From the NCBI RefSeq assembly GCF_039521325.1, contig NZ_BAAACD010000016.1: 64,000 nucleotides of DNA. One strand, given 5' to 3'. Within the stretch, counting starts at the first letter, position 1. The number at the start of each line of letters is the position of its first letter. This document shows, piece by piece, positions 36,110-45,164 of the stretch. The translations under genes were made by a program, and so were the position numbers. The stretch is from Clostridium_X cadaveris. GTDB taxonomy: Bacteria; Bacillota; Clostridia; Clostridiales; Clostridiaceae. The notes beneath the pieces are model-generated. The model saw only the letters and a list, made by a program, of their open reading frames with translations. It did not search any database and had not been told where the DNA came from.

Positions 36110-36871
36110 GTGTTTCAACAGGAGAGAATGGATTCTATTTTAACTTTCCTTTCTGAAAATAAACGTATAAGCATAGAACAAATTTGCAAATTTTATGACG
36201 TATCACGAGATACTGCAAGACGTGATTTAGTTCTTTTAGAAAAAAGCGGCTGTATAGTCAGAACTCATGGAGGGGCTATACTTTCCAGTTCTGAACATTA
36301 TGATATAAAGCCATATAGAGAAAGACTTAATATAGAATCTGAAGAAAAATATAAAATAGCTAAAAAATCACTATCTTTTATAAAACAAGGTGAAGCCATA
36401 TTTATGGATACCTCTACTACTGTTCAAAATCTAGCCGAGCTTATAAGCTCAGATAATTTGACCGTAGTGACTAATTCTATAAATCTAGGAGATATTTTAT
36501 CTAAGAATTCTAATATGAACATAACCATATTAGGAGGTACCCTTAATACTTATCATAGATACTTATACGGTCCATCCACTCTATCAATGCTTTCCAATTA
36601 TCATTTTAATAAAGCATTTATAGGTGGATTATCTCTCAGTTCAAAGGGATTAACAGGAGTCTATGAAGATGCTGCAGCTATATTAAGGGAAGTAATCAAA
36701 AATTCTGATGAAGTAATACTTCTTATAGACCATTCAAAGCTTAACAAAACATCATTTATAAAGATTTGTGATTTAAAAGATATAGACATAATGATAACTG
36801 ACAAAATGCCTAGTGAAGATTTCATGAAGATTTTGAATGAAAATAACGTGAATTTGATAGTAACAGATTAA
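36110..36871 (+). CDS. DeoR/GlpR-family transcriptional regulator
   Basis: 253 residues. N-terminal winged helix with the DeoR signature (ISIEQICKFYDVSRDTARRDL, then LEKSGCIVRTHGGA) and a C-terminal sugar-phosphate-sensing DeoRC domain (FMDTSTTVQNLAE, GGTLN, KAFIGGLSLS, DHSKLNKTSF). Such repressors release DNA on binding a phosphosugar. GTG start with AGGAGG seven bases before it. It is divergent from the galactokinase-like/gapN unit and lies 22 bases before the HAD phosphatase gene, so it probably controls both. Confidence 0.9.
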   Translation: MFQQERMDSILTFLSENKRISIEQICKFYDVSRDTARRDLVLLEKSGCIVRTHGGAILSSSEHYDIKPYRERLNIESEEKYKIAKKSLSFIKQGEAIFMDTSTTVQNLAELISSDNLTVVTNSINLGDILSKNSNMNITILGGTLNTYHRYLYGPSTLSMLSNYHFNKAFIGGLSLSSKGLTGVYEDAAAILREVIKNSDEVILLIDHSKLNKTSFIKICDLKDIDIMITDKMPSEDFMKILNENNVNLIVTD

Positions 36872-36893
36872 TTTAAAATTTAGGAGGAAATAT

Positions 36894-37763
36894 ATGAAAC
36901 TTATAGCAATAGATTTAGATGGAACATTACTGAACTCAAATCATAAAATATCCCGTGAAAATGCCGAAGCAATAAAGTTTGCTCAAAGCCTTGGAATAGA
37001 AGTATCCATATGCACTGGAAGATACTATGCTGACGCAAAGGCACTTACAGATGAGGCTGGAATAAAAACTCATATAATCTCTAATAATGGAGCATCAGTA
37101 TGTTCAAAGGATGGAGATTTTCTAGAAACCTTTGAATTAGATGCAGTTGCTCTTAAAGATGCCGTAAATTGGCTTGAAAAGAATGATTATTTTTATGAAA
37201 TAGAAACTGACTTTAACAATATGTATCTAAATACAGCTTTTGATATTTTAAAAGATGATTTCTATAATGCAAAAGATAAATACAATTATAGAGATGACAT
37301 TCATCTTAATATCGTCGGTGCATTACAATCTCAGGCAAATAAGCTTGTGCTTTCATCAGCTGAAGACATTTTTTCCATAGAGGACAAGCCTTTAAATCTT
37401 CAAGTTGTAACTTTTGACCAAGATAAACGTCAAAAAGCTATGGACTACTGCAACAGCAAACCTGAATTCGCTACTTTTGCTTCTACGGATTACAACTTTG
37501 AGGTTACTCAATCCATAACTTCAAAAGGACATGCATTAAAATGTCTTGCATCTCACCTTAATATATCTTTAGATGAAACAATGGCTATAGGCGATAGCTT
37601 TAACGACTTAAGTATGCTTAAGGTAGCTCATTACAGCATAGCTATGGGAAATGCACGAGATGAAATCAAAAATCTTTGTTCTTTCACTACTTTAAAAAAC
37701 ACTGAGAATGGTGTAGCCCATGCAATCCATACTTATATAAAGAAATTAAATTTATCTGCTTAA
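36894..37763 (+). CDS. Cof-type HAD-IIB phosphatase
   Basis: 289-residue Mg-dependent hydrolase of the HAD superfamily. Motif I DLDGTLLNS (Asp7, Asp9), motif II SICTGRYY, C2B cap, and motif III/IV GDSFNDLSML near 235. Members dephosphorylate sugar phosphates or FMN/PLP. Cotranscription with a DeoR regulator suggests a phosphosugar substrate. Confidence 0.9.
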   Translation: MKLIAIDLDGTLLNSNHKISRENAEAIKFAQSLGIEVSICTGRYYADAKALTDEAGIKTHIISNNGASVCSKDGDFLETFELDAVALKDAVNWLEKNDYFYEIETDFNNMYLNTAFDILKDDFYNAKDKYNYRDDIHLNIVGALQSQANKLVLSSAEDIFSIEDKPLNLQVVTFDQDKRQKAMDYCNSKPEFATFASTDYNFEVTQSITSKGHALKCLASHLNISLDETMAIGDSFNDLSMLKVAHYSIAMGNARDEIKNLCSFTTLKNTENGVAHAIHTYIKKLNLSA

Positions 37764-37769
37764 AAAAAC

Positions 37770-37802
37770 AAGACCTATAAGATTTCTCTTATAGGTCTTT
37801 TA
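37770..37802 (+). terminator. terminator after the HAD gene
   Basis: AAGACCTATAAGA/TCTTATAGGTCTT perfect 13-base stem and T run; it also separates the convergent zinc-ribbon gene. Confidence 0.85.
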
Positions 37803-37812
37803 AATTCAAATA

Positions 37813-37980
37813 TTATCTTCTGAATCCTCTGTTGTTGCTTTGTTGCTTTCTAGCTTTTCTGCACTCTGGGCATCTTACTGGTTCGTTTTCGAATCCTTTT
37901 TCCTTGTAGAATGCTTGCTCTCCCTCAGTGAAAACAAACTCCTTTGAACAATCTTTACAAACTATAGTCTTATCTGCCAT
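37813..37980 (-). CDS. small zinc-ribbon protein
   Basis: 55 residues (MADKTIVCKDCSKEFVFTEG at the start, CPECRKARKQQ later): two CxxC pairs, CKDC and CPEC, that should hold one zinc, and a basic Gln/Asn/Arg tail ending GGFRR-like (NNRGFRR). It belongs to the short zinc-ribbon (zf-trcl-type) family; role unknown, nucleic-acid binding possible. AAAGGAG lies before the ATG. The start region is inside a 12-base inverted repeat that could hide the ribosome site. Confidence 0.85.
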   Translation of the reverse strand: MADKTIVCKDCSKEFVFTEGEQAFYKEKGFENEPVRCPECRKARKQQSNNRGFRR

Positions 37981-38058
37981 TTAAACATTCTCCTTTTTTC
38001 TATAAAAATTTGGTTTAGATTTAAAATTGATTCTAGACTCCTAAGGGAATGTTTAAAT
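37979..38058 (-). promoter_or_regulatory. inverted repeat able to cover the zinc-ribbon start codon
   Basis: ATTTAAACATTC (37979-37990) and GAATGTTTAAAT (38047-38058) are perfect 12-base complements 56 bases apart. In the mRNA the 3' arm runs from the edge of the Shine-Dalgarno sequence into the start codon. Farther upstream, 38067-38095 can form alternative small hairpins (ATCTC/GAGAT or ATGAG/CTCAT). Nothing else is seen in 38096-38239. Confidence 0.5.
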
Positions 38059-38239
38059 CACTATTAAATCTCGTTTATGAGATTTTGCTCATAAGCGTAT
38101 ATCTCATGATAACATATAGCAATCAAAAGCACAACATAAATTTAAAAAACATCCCTATATTAAATTTAGACTCTCTCTTTTAAACTCTTATTTATTATAT
38201 GCCCACTTTTTTAATAAATAATCATCCATAAAAAAGTTT

Positions 38240-39637
38240 TTAAATTATCTTATCTGGATTTAATATATTTTTAGGGTCAAAAGCTTTTTTCACACCTCTC
38301 ATTATCTCTAAATTTGATGCTGAAAGAGCTTCATTTAAATATAGTTTTTTAGCATATCCTATACCATGCTCTCCTGATACTTGACCCATTAGTTGTCTTG
38401 CTTTATCATATAGATCTTCCATGGCTTCATTAAGTTTCTTTTCCCATTGATCTTTGTCTAAGTCATCTCTTAATATATATACATGAAGATTTCCATCTCC
38501 AGCATGTCCAAAACTTCTGATTCTTATTTTATGTTTCTTTTCTACATCTTTAGTAAATTTAACAAACTCTGCAACTTTATTTCTTGGAACAACTACATCA
38601 ACTTCATCCATTTCTGTTGTCGATGCTTTTATTGCTTCTAAGAAAGCACCTCTTGCTGTCCATATAGACTCTTGTCTTTCTTCAGTATTAGAAATAAATA
38701 CATCTATTGCGCCTTCTTCTAAGCATATATCAGCTACCTTTTCGTAAGCAGCTTCAACTTCCTCTAAAGAGTTTCCATCGAATGTAAGAAGTAAATATGC
38801 ATTAGATGAATTATCTGGGAACTTCTTGCCTAAGAACTCCTCTGCTGAAGTTATTGCTTCTCTCTCCATAAACTCTATTGCAGTAGGAATAGCTTTTGAT
38901 TTTATTATCTTTGGTACTGTATCTATTGCTTGTCCTAAATCATTAAAAGGAACTAAAAGGCTTATAGCTTTCTTTGGTAGTGGCAACAGTTTTAGTATAG
39001 CTTTTGTTATTATTCCCAAAGTACCTTCCGAACCAACTATCAAGTCTTTTAAGCTATAACCCGAACTGTTTTTAACAACTTTTCCTCCAAATTCTACTAC
39101 TTCTCCATTTGGCAAAACTACTTCCATGCCTCTTACATAATCCCTAGTAACGCCATATTTTACTGCTCTCATACCACCTGCATTTGTATTTATATTTCCA
39201 CCTATAGTTGCAGTTTTTTCTCCTGGGTCTGGTGGGTAAAATAAGTCATGTTCTTCAACATATTTTGATATTTCCATCAAAAGAACTCCTGGCTCTAAAG
39301 TTAAAGTAAGATTTTCTTCGTCTAATTCTAGTATTTGATTCATGTTGGTCAAATCAATTACAATTCCTCCATGTATAGGAACCGCTGCTCCTACAAGTCC
39401 TGTTCCTGAACCTCTAGGTGTAACTGGTATATTGTTTTCGTAGGCATACTTCATAATTCTTGAAACCTCTTCAGTAGAAAGAACTTTCACAACAACATCA
39501 GGCATTTTCTTAGCTCCACCTAATTCATCATGGCTATAATCCTCATTTATATATTCTCCACAAAAGACTCTTTCAGAATCATTTATTATATCTTTAATAC
39601 AATTTATATCTTTTAAAGTTACTGATTTGTATTCCAT
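38240..39637 (-). CDS. FAD-linked lactate/glycolate dehydrogenase (LctD/GlcD type)
   Basis: 465 residues. FAD-binding PCMH domain with PRGSGTGLVGAAVPIHGG near 75 and PGEKTATIGGNINTNAGGMRAVKYG near 140, then an FAD-oxidase C-terminal domain ending GQVSGEHGIGYAKK and FDPKNILNPDKI. Next to etfB and etfA it matches the lactate dehydrogenase/Etf complex of anaerobes, in which lactate oxidation by NAD+ is driven by simultaneous oxidation of reduced ferredoxin. No lactate permease or racemase lies beside it, so the substrate could be another 2-hydroxyacid. ATG with AGGAGG. Confidence 0.88.
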   Translation of the reverse strand: MEYKSVTLKDINCIKDIINDSERVFCGEYINEDYSHDELGGAKKMPDVVVKVLSTEEVSRIMKYAYENNIPVTPRGSGTGLVGAAVPIHGGIVIDLTNMNQILELDEENLTLTLEPGVLLMEISKYVEEHDLFYPPDPGEKTATIGGNINTNAGGMRAVKYGVTRDYVRGMEVVLPNGEVVEFGGKVVKNSSGYSLKDLIVGSEGTLGIITKAILKLLPLPKKAISLLVPFNDLGQAIDTVPKIIKSKAIPTAIEFMEREAITSAEEFLGKKFPDNSSNAYLLLTFDGNSLEEVEAAYEKVADICLEEGAIDVFISNTEERQESIWTARGAFLEAIKASTTEMDEVDVVVPRNKVAEFVKFTKDVEKKHKIRIRSFGHAGDGNLHVYILRDDLDKDQWEKKLNEAMEDLYDKARQLMGQVSGEHGIGYAKKLYLNEALSASNLEIMRGVKKAFDPKNILNPDKII

Positions 39638-39639
39638 GA

Positions 39640-40827
39640 CTATGCCTCCTTCTCACTCTTGATTTCATTTATAAGTTTAGGAATTATATCATATATATCT
39701 CCTACTATTCCGTAATGAGCTATCTTAAAAATAGAAGCCTTTGGATCTTTATTTATAGCAAATATATAATCTGAATTGTTCATACCTGCTGCAAACTGAA
39801 CCGCACCTGATATCCCACAAGCTATAATAAGCTTTGGTCTAACAGTTTTTCCGCTTAATCCAATTTGATTTTTAGCATCTATCCATCCAGATTCTATAAG
39901 CGGCCTAGTTGCCCCTAATTCAGCATTAAGAACCTGTGCAAGTTCTCTTATCATGGCCATATCTTTTTCACTCTTTACTCCTCTTCCAGCTGCTACTATT
40001 ACTTCAGCTTCAGAGATGCTATGTTCTTTTTCCTTAGGTATGATATTTTTAACTTCTATTCCTGAAGTCAAATTTTCACTATCTATATCACAAAAATTTA
40101 TATGACCTGAAGTTTCAGTTTGTCTTGAAGGAGCTGACATAACCTTATATCTAACTGTGGCCATCTGAGGTCTAGAATTTGGCGTATTTATTTGTGCCAT
40201 TATATTTCCCCCGAAAGCTGGCCTTATTTGTACTAAATCTGAATTTTCTTTTACATCAAGTACAGTACAATCAGCTGTAAGTCCTGTCCTAAATCTAGCC
40301 GCAACTCTTGGAGCTAGTGATCTTCCTACCGTAGTTGCTCCTACAAGGATAGAAGAAGGTTTAACTTTGTTTATAAAATCAGAAAATACAAATGTATAAG
40401 GCTCTATTCTAAAATCTTCTAACTCTTTTTTGTCATATACCATAACTTCATCCACTCCATAATGAAGAAGCTCTTCAGCCTTATCCTTTATGTTATAGCC
40501 TATAAATAAGCAGTATACTTTTTGGTTTATCTTTTTAGCTAACTCCTTAGCCTTTCCTATAAGTTCAAAAGTTACAGGATGTATATTTCCTTCAACATGG
40601 TCTACATATACAGCAATTCCCTGCCACTTACTTTTATCTATTGCTTGAACCTTTTCCTCTATAAATTCAACTGCACCCGCTCCATTTTTTACGCACAATC
40701 TGCACATTTTGCAGTTAGAGTTTATTTCTAAATGTCCATCTTTTTCTTCCATAGCACCAAAAGGGCATATATCAATAAGTTTTTTTATATCTTGTACTTT
40801 ATCTTGATTTATAATAAGTTTTCCCAT
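39640..40827 (-). CDS. etfA: electron transfer flavoprotein alpha subunit with ferredoxin-like N-terminus
   Basis: 395 residues. The first 60 carry CPFGAM and CKMCRLC, enough ligands for one [4Fe-4S] cluster, as in EtfA partners of lactate dehydrogenase. The EtfA core follows (VYVDHVEGNIHPVTFELIGK, GATTVGRSLAPRVAARFRTGLTAD), and the C-terminal FAD domain has VAAGRGVKSEKD, GATRPLIESGW and GISGAVQFAAGM. ATG at 40827 is set by GAGGGTGA; the GTG three codons earlier overlaps that site. Two bases separate it from the dehydrogenase gene. Confidence 0.93.
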   Translation of the reverse strand: MGKLIINQDKVQDIKKLIDICPFGAMEEKDGHLEINSNCKMCRLCVKNGAGAVEFIEEKVQAIDKSKWQGIAVYVDHVEGNIHPVTFELIGKAKELAKKINQKVYCLFIGYNIKDKAEELLHYGVDEVMVYDKKELEDFRIEPYTFVFSDFINKVKPSSILVGATTVGRSLAPRVAARFRTGLTADCTVLDVKENSDLVQIRPAFGGNIMAQINTPNSRPQMATVRYKVMSAPSRQTETSGHINFCDIDSENLTSGIEVKNIIPKEKEHSISEAEVIVAAGRGVKSEKDMAMIRELAQVLNAELGATRPLIESGWIDAKNQIGLSGKTVRPKLIIACGISGAVQFAAGMNNSDYIFAINKDPKASIFKIAHYGIVGDIYDIIPKLINEIKSEKEA

Positions 40828-40843
40828 TATCTTCACCCTCTCT

Positions 40844-41632
40844 TTATATAAATTTCAATTCTTTTAATTTAGACGCTATTGATTTAGTAATTTCATCTGA
40901 ATTTCCTTGTATCATCTCATGATGTGATTTAGATTCAGGTGGAAATATTCTCTCAACTTGAGTAGGAGAACCATTTAAACCATACTTTTTTTCATCTTTA
41001 TCACTAAAATCTTTTAATGATATAACTCGTATTTCTCTATTCTTTGTAGCTAATTTCTTTTTATATGAAGGAAGCCTTGGTTGAAAAATATCCTTGTCCA
41101 CTGTAATCAAACATGGGAACTTTACATCTACTACTTCTAAGGCTTCTGGAAGATCCATCTCGCAATTTAGAAAACTATCATTAACTTTTAATATGTTTTT
41201 TACATTAGCAACATGAGGAATATCTAAGTACTCTGCAACTTCAGCTCCAACTTGAGCAGTGTCTCCGTCAGTAGTCTGTTTACCGCAGATTATTAAATCA
41301 AATTTTCCAAGACTTTTTATTCCTTGAGATATGGTGTATGAAGTTGCCAATACATCTGCTCCCGCAAATTTTCTATCAGATATCAAAGTTCCTTCATCAG
41401 CTCCCATAGAAAATGCTTCTTTTATAACTTCCATAGCTTGTGGTGGTCCCATGGAAACAACTTTTATTGTTCCATTAGTTTTTTCTTTCAATTTTAATGC
41501 AGTTTCTAATGCATATAAATCGTAAGGATTCATTTTAGTGTCTATTCCATCTCTCTTAAGAACTCCTGTAACAGGATCAACCTCTACCTTTGAAGTCCCT
41601 GGTACTTGTTTAATACAAACTACTATATCCAT
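40844..41632 (-). CDS. etfB: electron transfer flavoprotein beta subunit
   Basis: 262 residues. Nucleotide-binding subunit with CIKQVPGT at the start, VDPVTGVLKRDG, NPYDLYALETAL, and the CGKQTTDGDTAQVG loop near 120 that holds the second flavin in bifurcating Etfs. First gene of the etfB-etfA-dehydrogenase operon; ATG with GGGAGTGA. A FadR-type operator lies 31 bases upstream of the start. Confidence 0.95.
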   Translation of the reverse strand: MDIVVCIKQVPGTSKVEVDPVTGVLKRDGIDTKMNPYDLYALETALKLKEKTNGTIKVVSMGPPQAMEVIKEAFSMGADEGTLISDRKFAGADVLATSYTISQGIKSLGKFDLIICGKQTTDGDTAQVGAEVAEYLDIPHVANVKNILKVNDSFLNCEMDLPEALEVVDVKFPCLITVDKDIFQPRLPSYKKKLATKNREIRVISLKDFSDKDEKKYGLNGSPTQVERIFPPESKSHHEMIQGNSDEITKSIASKLKELKFI

Positions 41633-41662
41633 AAAATCACTCCCACTTTTATATTCGTAAGG

Positions 41663-41673
41663 TTGTCAGACCA
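41663..41673 (-). promoter_or_regulatory. FadR/LldR-type operator before etfB
   Basis: Minus strand TGGTCTGACAA fits TNGTNNNACNA, the operator of FadR-branch GntR regulators, exactly. A regulator of that branch is encoded 200 bases upstream. Confidence 0.6.
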
Positions 41674-41809
41674 ATTCTTTATTTATATATTACTCCTTTT
41701 TTCTTTAATATGGAATAATTGTTATTAATTTATCATATATACGTTTTCATGTTTTATAACGGTATATCATTGTTATAAAAGACATTCCTTAAATATTTTT
41801 ATTAATAAA

Positions 41810-41860
41810 AAAATACAGAATTTATGGTTTTTTATTCCTTACCATAGTTTTCTGTATTTT
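41810..41860 (-). terminator. terminator after the GntR regulator
   Basis: AAAATACAGAA/TTCTGTATTTT with an inner TATGG/CCATA pair; separates the regulator from the etf operon. Confidence 0.7.
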
Positions 41861-41869
41861 ACTTAACAA

Positions 41870-42559
41870 TCATTTCATATATTCTCTTATAATAACAAAA
41901 TGCTCTTTCATACATTTATATGCTTTATCTGGATTCCTATCATTTAGAGCCTCATATATACTGTAATGTATGTTCATAAGTCGATGTCTGTTATTTTTCT
42001 CTACTAAAATTTTGCTTCTCGAATCTTTTATAAATTCGTCTATAAGTTCTGATATAACTTGAAGAAAGTTGATTATAAGCATATTTCTTGATGCCTTTGC
42101 TATTGTATAGTGAAATTTTTTATCCAATTCTATATTTCTATCTTCATCGTCACAATTCATCATCTCTTCAACGGCCTCTTTCATTGTCATTAATTCCTCT
42201 TCATTAATTCTAACCGCCGCTAATTTTACAGTTTCAAGCTCTAATATCTCTCTTATTTCATAAATATCATCACCTGTACTGTTCTCTATAGTAAACATTA
42301 TAGATAGAGGTTCAAAAAGTGCCCCTTCAAAAGATTCTTTTATAAAATTCCCAGCTCCCTGCCTGCTTTCAGTAAGGCCTATTACCTCTAAAGCTCTAAG
42401 TGCCTCTCTAACAGATGCCCTGCTTACTTGAAGCTGTTCAGCCATTTCTCTTTCTGTTGGAAGCTTATCTCCCTTTTTTAAAGCTCCCTTATTTATCATT
42501 AATTTAATTTGTCTTACGACACATTCATATACTTTTGTGTTCTTAACAGGTGTAAACAT
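41870..42559 (-). CDS. FadR-branch GntR transcriptional regulator
   Basis: 229 residues. GntR winged helix (KKGDKLPTEREMAEQLQVSR, ASVREALRALEVIGL) and an all-helical FCD ligand domain with metal-binding His residues (LDKKFHYTIAKAS, HYSIYEAL). Likely repressor of the etfB-etfA-dehydrogenase operon in the manner of LldR, with release by lactate or a related acid; that link rests on position and on the operator at 41663-41673. Confidence 0.88.
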   Translation of the reverse strand: MFTPVKNTKVYECVVRQIKLMINKGALKKGDKLPTEREMAEQLQVSRASVREALRALEVIGLTESRQGAGNFIKESFEGALFEPLSIMFTIENSTGDDIYEIREILELETVKLAAVRINEEELMTMKEAVEEMMNCDDEDRNIELDKKFHYTIAKASRNMLIINFLQVISELIDEFIKDSRSKILVEKNNRHRLMNIHYSIYEALNDRNPDKAYKCMKEHFVIIREYMK

Positions 42560-42613
42560 ATCTTTTATCCTCTTATCTAAAATTTTATTTGTAAATATTA
42601 TAGCATATTTGTT

Positions 42614-42641
42614 TTGTTTTTTTTGAATTAAGTAGTATAAT
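42614..42641 (+). promoter_or_regulatory. probable promoter of the adenine deaminase gene
   Basis: TTGTTT (42614-42619), 16-base spacer, TATAAT (42636-42641). The leader is too short for a purine riboswitch. Confidence 0.5.
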
Positions 42642-42676
42642 AGAAAAAATATACTTATGCCGAGAGGAGATTAATG

Positions 42677-44467
42677 ATGAAATTCACAAAGCAATTAAGA
42701 GAAGTGACTAAAAAATTAGTGGCTGTAGCTCAAGGCCGCAAGTCAGCAGATTTAGTAATAATTAACGGAAAACTTATAAATGTAAATACTGCAGAGATTC
42801 AAGAAAATATTGATGTTGCAATATCTGAGGGAAGAATCGCTCTTGTTGGAGATGCTCATCATTGTATTGGTGAAGATACAAAGATAATTGATGCTTCTGG
42901 ACAATTTTTATGTCCAGGTTTTATAGACGGACATATTCATGTAGAAAGCAGCATGATGACAGTAAGAGAATACGCTAAAACTGTAATTCCTCATGGTACA
43001 ACTTCAATATATATGGATCCGCATGAAATAGGAAACGTTCTTGGTATGGATGGAATAAAGCTTATGATTGAAGATGGACGAGATGTTCCTCTTAGAGTAA
43101 ATACTGTTATGCCATCATGCGTTCCAGCATGTCCTGGATTTGAAGATACTGGAGCAATTCTTAGTGCTAAAGACGTGGAAGACGCTATGCTATTAGATGA
43201 TATATCTGGTTTAGGAGAAATGATGAATTTCCCCGGAGTGCTATCTGGTGACGATGAAGTTCATAGAAAAATACAATCAACTCTAGAAAATAATAAAACA
43301 GTAACAGGCCATTATTCTATGCCTGAAACTGCTGAAGGACTTAATGCTTATATAGCTTCTGGTGTTAGCTGCTGTCATGAATCCGTTAGAAAAGAAGATG
43401 CTTTAGCAAAAATCAGATTAGGAATGTATGCTCAGCTTAGAGAAGGTTCTGCATGGCATGATGTTAAAGAAACTATTAGATGTGTAACAGAACATAATAT
43501 TGATACTAGATTCGTTACCCTAGTTAGTGACGATAGACATGCAAATACTCTCATAGAATATGGACACATGGATCATATCGTAAAAAGAGCTATTGAAGAA
43601 GGTGTAAACCCTATTAATGCTATTCAGATGGCTACAATAAATGTGGCAGAATGTTTTAATGTAAGTAGGGATTTAGGTTCTATATCTCCGGGAAAACTTG
43701 CTGATATCGTTATATTAGATGATCTAGCAAGGGTTAAAGTTGACAAAGTCCTTATAAATGGTGAATTGTTAAGTGATAATGGAAATCTAATCATAGATAT
43801 ACCTAACAAATCTTATCCTGACTTTGCTAAGTCAACTATGAATTTACCAAAAGACCTTACCCCTGATGACTTTGAAATAGATTCTCCTGATGCATCAATG
43901 AGCATTATAGCCACTAGAGTTATGGAAGTCATTGAGGCAAAAGTTGGAATAATAGCCAAGAAACTTCTTCTTCCTATAAAAGAAGGTAAAGTGTGTTGTG
44001 ACTTGTCTCAAGACATTGTCAAAGCAGTAGTTGTAGAAAGACATAGTGGTAGCGGAACTATGGGCAAAGGATTCGTTCGTGGATTTCATCTAAAAAGTGG
44101 TGCCGTTGCCTCTACAGTATCTCATGATGCCCATAATCTTCTTATAGTTGGAACAAATGATTCAGATATGGCATTGGCCGGCAATACATTGGCAGAAGTT
44201 GGTGGCGGAATGGTCGTAGTTAAAGACGGTAAAATTCTTGCATTACTTCCATTGCCTATAGCAGGTCTTATGAGTGAAGAATGTGCTGAAAAAGTTGCCG
44301 AATTAGTTGAAAAGTTGGATGAAGCATGGAAGGAACTTGGTTGTGATTTAGTATCTCCATTTATGACTATGGCTCTTATAGCATTAGCTGTACTTCCAGA
44401 ACTTAGACTTACTAATAGAGGTTTAGTAGATACAGTAAACTTTAAAATAGTAGATTTATTTGTTTAA
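42677..44467 (+). CDS. ade: adenine deaminase
   Basis: 596 residues of the amidohydrolase superfamily; turns adenine into hypoxanthine and ammonia. Metal ligands are visible in GFIDGHIHVESSMMT near 77, YMDPHEIGNV near 116, and SDDRHANTL near 285. The C-terminal Ade-specific domain holds VSHDAHNLLIVGTND and GGGMVVVKDGKI. Two adjacent ATGs (42674, 42677); the second lies seven bases from AGGAG and is preferred. Single-gene unit. Confidence 0.95.
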   Translation: MKFTKQLREVTKKLVAVAQGRKSADLVIINGKLINVNTAEIQENIDVAISEGRIALVGDAHHCIGEDTKIIDASGQFLCPGFIDGHIHVESSMMTVREYAKTVIPHGTTSIYMDPHEIGNVLGMDGIKLMIEDGRDVPLRVNTVMPSCVPACPGFEDTGAILSAKDVEDAMLLDDISGLGEMMNFPGVLSGDDEVHRKIQSTLENNKTVTGHYSMPETAEGLNAYIASGVSCCHESVRKEDALAKIRLGMYAQLREGSAWHDVKETIRCVTEHNIDTRFVTLVSDDRHANTLIEYGHMDHIVKRAIEEGVNPINAIQMATINVAECFNVSRDLGSISPGKLADIVILDDLARVKVDKVLINGELLSDNGNLIIDIPNKSYPDFAKSTMNLPKDLTPDDFEIDSPDASMSIIATRVMEVIEAKVGIIAKKLLLPIKEGKVCCDLSQDIVKAVVVERHSGSGTMGKGFVRGFHLKSGAVASTVSHDAHNLLIVGTNDSDMALAGNTLAEVGGGMVVVKDGKILALLPLPIAGLMSEECAEKVAELVEKLDEAWKELGCDLVSPFMTMALIALAVLPELRLTNRGLVDTVNFKIVDLFV

Positions 44468-44469
44468 TT

Positions 44470-44505
44470 AAAATAGACGGTTACACCTATGTAGCCGTCT
44501 ATTTT
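44470..44505 (+). terminator. terminator after ade
   Basis: AAAATAGACGGTTACA/TGTAGCCGTCTATTTT stem with one G-U pair and T-rich tail. Confidence 0.85.
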
Positions 44506-44532
44506 TTACATCTATAAAAAGTTATATGTATA

Positions 44533-45042
44533 CTATTTAACCTTAGTAACTTTTATAAATTTTGCATTTACTTGAGGTGGTATTGATTTTGTCATAGCTT
44601 TATCTAATACCATAAAAACAGCATCACCTTTAGAGAATTCTATTTTTACCTCTTGTGCTGAATTTCCTTTGTCCTTATTATCTTTGTTATCTTTATTGTC
44701 TTGCTTTTTTTCTTCTTTTACATCTTGTTTTTTATCTTCTTTGGTATTTTGATTATTTTCTTCTTTTTTACATTCTTCTTTGTGTTCTTTCATTCCAGCT
44801 TCATCACAAGATAATTTAATTCTAGTTTCACCAGTTACATTCACCAAAAGTTTTTCTTTATAGATTTCGCAGCCCTTTAAATATCCTTCTACTAAAAGAG
44901 AAGTTTTGTCTCCATCTTTTTTCACTTCTATTACTTCTCCCATAAACATGCTGTCTCTGTTTTCTTCTGGTTTCGCTGATGCTGTTATACCAAAACATAG
45001 CATCATAATAACGAAAAGTGATATCACTCTTCTTTTTCTCAT
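44533..45042 (-). CDS. secreted charged low-complexity protein
   Basis: 169 residues. A signal peptide (about 1-23, ending ITASA-KP) precedes a small beta-rich domain (GEVIEVKKDGDKTSLLVEGY), then a Lys/Asp/Asn/Gln-rich low-complexity run (about 95-135, with DNK repeated) and a short C-terminal beta segment. It should be exported and free, as no anchor is seen. Function not recognised. The ATG at 45042 follows GAAGGAGGA; the frame opens six codons earlier. Confidence 0.7.
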   Translation of the reverse strand: MRKRRVISLFVIMMLCFGITASAKPEENRDSMFMGEVIEVKKDGDKTSLLVEGYLKGCEIYKEKLLVNVTGETRIKLSCDEAGMKEHKEECKKEENNQNTKEDKKQDVKEEKKQDNKDNKDNKDKGNSAQEVKIEFSKGDAVFMVLDKAMTKSIPPQVNAKFIKVTKVK

Positions 45043-45120
45043 ATGTGTGTCCTCCTTCATAGTAAAATTATATAATTATGTTTTGTTTAGGGCTTTAAAT
45101 TTATTCATAAAACATAAAAA

Positions 45121-45156
45121 ACGTGCTACAAACTGATAAATCATTTTGTAGCACGT
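45121..45156. terminator. bidirectional terminator
   Basis: ACGTGCTACAAA/TTTGTAGCACGT perfect 12-base stem after the NifX-type gene, with T-rich tails on both strands. Confidence 0.8.
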
Positions 45157-45164
45157 GCTTTTAA

